Translations under genes and position numbers: made by a program
In this document: in pieces, positions 61,375 to 64,000 of the stretch
Numbering within the stretch: the stretch's first letter is position 1
Layout of the letters: every line of letters starts with the position of its first letter
NCBI RefSeq assembly: GCF_017991995.1
Contig: NZ_JAGOPN010000013.1
Coordinates: 62,001 to 126,000, forward strand
DNA from: Pseudacidovorax sp.
GTDB lineage: Bacteria; Pseudomonadota; Gammaproteobacteria; Burkholderiales; Burkholderiaceae_C
DNA: 64,000 nucleotides
Direction of reading: 5' to 3'
The notes under the pieces: model-generated
The model's database searches: none
What the model was told of the DNA's origin: nothing
What the model saw: only the letters and a program-made list of their open reading frames with translations

Positions 61375-64000
61375 TGTCCGCCGCGCTGTCCGAGAAGCCT
61401 TCAGGCTTCAACCTCTCCGCCTGGGCGCTGGACCACGCGCCGCTCACGCGCTACCTGATGGTGGTGCTGATGGTGCTGGGCTTCGCGGCCTACTTCCAGC
61501 TGGGGCAGGACGAGGACCCGCCCTTCACCTTCCGCGCCATGGTCGTGCGCACCTATTGGCCCGGCGCCACCGCGCAGCAGGTGGCCGAGCAGGTCACTGA
61601 CAAGATCGAGCGCACGCTGCAGGAAGTGCCCTATGCCGACAAGATCCGCAGCTACTCCAAGCCCGGCGAGTCGCAGGTCGTCTTCGAGCTGAAGGACGCG
61701 GCCCGTCCATCGGAGGTGCCGCAGGTCTGGTACACGGTGCGCAAGAAGATCGGCGACATGCGCTACACGCTGCCCGGCAACATCCAGGGGCCGTTCTTCA
61801 ACGACGACTTCGGCGACGTGTACGGCGTGATCTACGCGCTGCGGGGTCAGGGCTTCAGCCCGGCCGAACTCAAGACCGTGGCCGACGACCTGCGCCTGCG
61901 CCTGCTGCGTGTGAAGGATGTCGCCAAGGTCGAGCAGTTCGGCGTGCAGGATGAGAAGGTCTTCGTCGAGGTCTCGCAGAAGCGGCTGGCCCAGATGGGT
62001 CTGGACCTCAATGCCGTGCTGCAACAGCTCGGCGCCCAGAACGCGGTGGAGAGCGCCGGCACCATCCGATCGCCGCAGGACGTGCTGCAGGTGCGGGTCG
62101 GCGGCCAGTTCACCGACCTCGACCAATTGAGAGCCATGCCGATCCGTGGCAGCTCGGGCAACCAGCTGCGCCTCGGCGACATCGCGCGCGTGGAGCGCGG
62201 CTATGTCGATCCGCCCAGCGTCAAGGTGCACTACCAGGGCGATCCGGTGATCGGGTTGGGCATCTCGATGATGAAGGGCGGCGACATCATCGCGCTGGGC
62301 AAGGCGCTGCAAGAGACGGTCGCCCAGGTCAACACCCAGCTGCCCGCCGGCATGCGGCTCGACCAGGTGCAGGACCAGCCCGCCACCGTGGCCACCTCGG
62401 TCAACGAGTTCGTCAAGGTGCTGATCGAGGCGGTGGTCATCGTGCTGGGCGTGAGCTTCATCGCGCTGGGACTGCACAAGGGCGGACGCTTCGGCTGGCA
62501 CATCGACTGGCGGCCCGGCCTGGTGGTGGGCATCACCATTCCGCTGGTGCTGTCGGTCACCTTCCTGGCGATGGACTACTTCGGCATCGGGCTGCACAAG
62601 ATCTCGCTGGGCTCGCTGATCATCGCCCTGGGCCTTCTGGTGGACGACGCCATCATCGCGGTGGAGATGATGGTGCGGAAGATGGAGGAGGGCTACGACA
62701 AGCGCCGCGCCGCCACCTTCGCCTACGACGTGACGGCCATGCCGATGCTCACCGGCACGCTGATCACGGCGGCGGGCTTCCTGCCCATCGGCATTGCCAA
62801 GTCGACGACGGGCGAATACACCTTCGCGATCTTCGCGGTGACGGTCATCGCGCTGCTGCTGTCGTGGATCGTGTCGGTGTACTTCGTCCCCTACCTCGGC
62901 ACGCTGCTGCTCAAGGTCAAACCGCACGACCCCGACGCGCCTCCGCACGAGCTCTTCGACACGCCTTTCTACAACCGCTTCCGCAGTGCGGTGGGCTGGT
63001 GCGTCAACCACCGCTGGATCACCATCGGCGCCACGCTGGCCGTGCTGGCGCTTGGCATTCTGGGCATGACGCGGGTGCAGCAGCAGTTCTTTCCCGACTC
63101 GAACCGGCCGGAGATCATGGTCGACGCCTGGTTTCCCGAAGGCACCGCCTTCGAGGCCAACGAGGCCGTGGTCAAGCGGCTGGAGCGGCGCCTGATGGAG
63201 CAGGAAGGCGTGCAGAGCGTGGCCACCTGGATCGGCTCGGGCGCGCCGCGCTTCTACCTGCCGCTGGACCAGACCTTTCCGCAGAGCAACGTCTCCCAGT
63301 TCATCGTGCTGACCAAGGACCTGAAGGCCCGCGACGCCGTGCGCCGCCAGCTGCCGACCCTGCTGGCGCAGGAGTTTCCGGAAGTACGTGGCCGCGTGAA
63401 GCTGCTGGCGAGCGGGCCGCCCGTGCCCTATCCGGTGCAGTTCCGCGTGGTGGGCGACGATCCAGCCACGCTGCGGCGCTTGGCCGACGAGGTCAAGGCC
63501 GAGGTCCGCACCAACCCGTCCATGGTGGGCGTCAACGACAACTGGAACGAGTCCATCAAGTCCATCCGCATGGACGTGGACCAGGCCAAGGCGCGCGCCC
63601 TGGGCGTGACCAGCCAGTCCATCGCCCAGGCCTCGCGCGGGATCTACACCGGCAACCCGATCGGCCAGTACCGCGAGCAGGACAAGCTGATCGACATCGT
63701 GCTGCGCCAAGCCCGTGAGGAGCGCGATGCCATCTCCGACCTGACGGATGCGTACGTGACGACTGCCGCTGGCCGTTCGATCCCGCTGCTGCAGATCGCC
63801 CAGCCGCATTTCGCGTGGGAGCCGGGCGTGATCTGGCGCTGGAACCGCGCCTATGCCGTCACCGTGCAGGGCGACGTGGTGGACGGCATGCAGGGCGCGA
63901 CTGTCACCCAGCAGCTGCTGCCCGCGCTGCGCGCGCTGGAGGCGAAGTGGCAGGCCCGCGGCGAGCCGCCGGTGCGTATCGAGGTGGCCGGTGCGGTGGA
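61374..64000 (+). CDS. RND efflux transporter permease, cut by window end
   Basis: The first 875 codons of an AcrB-like pump of about 1,020-1,060 residues; the 3' end lies outside. Helix 1 at about 26-45 (LTRYLMVVLMVLGFAAYF), a large periplasmic loop, helices 2-6 with the proton-relay Asp pair D424-D425 in GLLVDDAIIAVEMM, then helix 7 and the second periplasmic loop. Exports drugs or other toxic compounds with the adaptor upstream. Substrate unknown; no local regulator seen. Confidence 0.94.
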   Translation, partial: MSAALSEKPSGFNLSAWALDHAPLTRYLMVVLMVLGFAAYFQLGQDEDPPFTFRAMVVRTYWPGATAQQVAEQVTDKIERTLQEVPYADKIRSYSKPGESQVVFELKDAARPSEVPQVWYTVRKKIGDMRYTLPGNIQGPFFNDDFGDVYGVIYALRGQGFSPAELKTVADDLRLRLLRVKDVAKVEQFGVQDEKVFVEVSQKRLAQMGLDLNAVLQQLGAQNAVESAGTIRSPQDVLQVRVGGQFTDLDQLRAMPIRGSSGNQLRLGDIARVERGYVDPPSVKVHYQGDPVIGLGISMMKGGDIIALGKALQETVAQVNTQLPAGMRLDQVQDQPATVATSVNEFVKVLIEAVVIVLGVSFIALGLHKGGRFGWHIDWRPGLVVGITIPLVLSVTFLAMDYFGIGLHKISLGSLIIALGLLVDDAIIAVEMMVRKMEEGYDKRRAATFAYDVTAMPMLTGTLITAAGFLPIGIAKSTTGEYTFAIFAVTVIALLLSWIVSVYFVPYLGTLLLKVKPHDPDAPPHELFDTPFYNRFRSAVGWCVNHRWITIGATLAVLALGILGMTRVQQQFFPDSNRPEIMVDAWFPEGTAFEANEAVVKRLERRLMEQEGVQSVATWIGSGAPRFYLPLDQTFPQSNVSQFIVLTKDLKARDAVRRQLPTLLAQEFPEVRGRVKLLASGPPVPYPVQFRVVGDDPATLRRLADEVKAEVRTNPSMVGVNDNWNESIKSIRMDVDQAKARALGVTSQSIAQASRGIYTGNPIGQYREQDKLIDIVLRQAREERDAISDLTDAYVTTAAGRSIPLLQIAQPHFAWEPGVIWRWNRAYAVTVQGDVVDGMQGATVTQQLLPALRALEAKWQARGEPPVRIEVAGAV

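Noticed and set aside
61401-63809. Open frame of 802 codons antisense to the RND pump
   Set aside because: The pump frame carries clear AcrB-family helices and the DD relay motif; the antisense translation shows no domain.
1-64000. Defence islands, prophage, transposases, secretion or biosynthetic gene clusters
   Set aside because: No such protein families, no target-site duplications and no marked change in composition were seen; the window reads as stable chromosome.

Overview
The window is high-GC, densely packed chromosomal DNA with ordinary core and semi-core gene order. Gene content and neighbourhoods (uvrD / BPSS1780-type membrane protein / thrB / DUF2782 / polA; xseB-ispA-dxs beside a Rieske oxygenase; Bug/TctC and TRAP binding proteins; hpnCDE) point to a betaproteobacterium of the Burkholderiales, most likely Comamonadaceae. 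This is inferred from family and synteny knowledge, not from a search. I see no rRNA, tRNA, insertion sequence, prophage, CRISPR array, integron or replication origin.

Layout. 1-7.6 kb: DNA repair and replication (uvrD, polA) around thrB. 7.7-11.1 kb: exported M20 peptidase, Tat-exported dienelactone-hydrolase-like enzyme, ZIP zinc transporter. 11.2-17.8 kb: Gln-rich DUF3300 lipoprotein, then a ZrgA-type metal-uptake ABC locus (DUF3299, FtsX-like permease, ATPase, ZrgA) behind a mercaptopyruvate sulfurtransferase. 17.8-20 kb: EamA exporter and Rieske oxygenase. 20.2-23.3 kb: xseB-ispA-dxs. 23.4-27.2 kb: TRAP transporter whose binding protein converges on its permeases. 27.5-31 kb: orphan hybrid histidine kinase and a membrane-anchored WYL-like protein. 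31-33.9 kb: Bug binding protein and sulfatase, divergent from a MarR regulator over a perfect palindrome. 34-38.5 kb: MscS channel, FUSC protein, suhB. 38.5-41.1 kb: DUF3649-PepSY-DUF3325 iron operon behind a Fur-box-like palindrome. 41.1-45 kb: PvdQ-like lipoprotein acylase, AraC regulator, ferredoxin. 45-48.3 kb: GNAT, DUF808, small proteins, carboxylesterase. 48.4-52.3 kb: gshA and a phytase-like lipoprotein behind a Pho-box-like repeat. 52.4-54.8 kb: hemH divergent from a HAD phosphatase, then an SH3 protein. 54.8-58 kb: hpnE-hpnD-hpnC (squalene synthesis). 58-64 kb: kup and an RND efflux pair cut by the window end.

How it fits together. dxs and ispA make FPP precursors that HpnC/D/E convert to squalene. 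ZIP and the ZrgA-type ABC locus form a candidate zinc-acquisition neighbourhood. The PepSY operon and PvdQ-like acylase form a possible siderophore-handling neighbourhood. I found no wholly unknown multi-gene system. The most interesting leads are regulatory: a recurring pattern of -10 hexamers only 6-7 bases before start codons (likely leaderless mRNAs), overlapping back-to-back promoters between hemH and the HAD gene, a terminator in the Rieske gene leader, and well-formed Fur-like, Pho-like and MarR-like operators.
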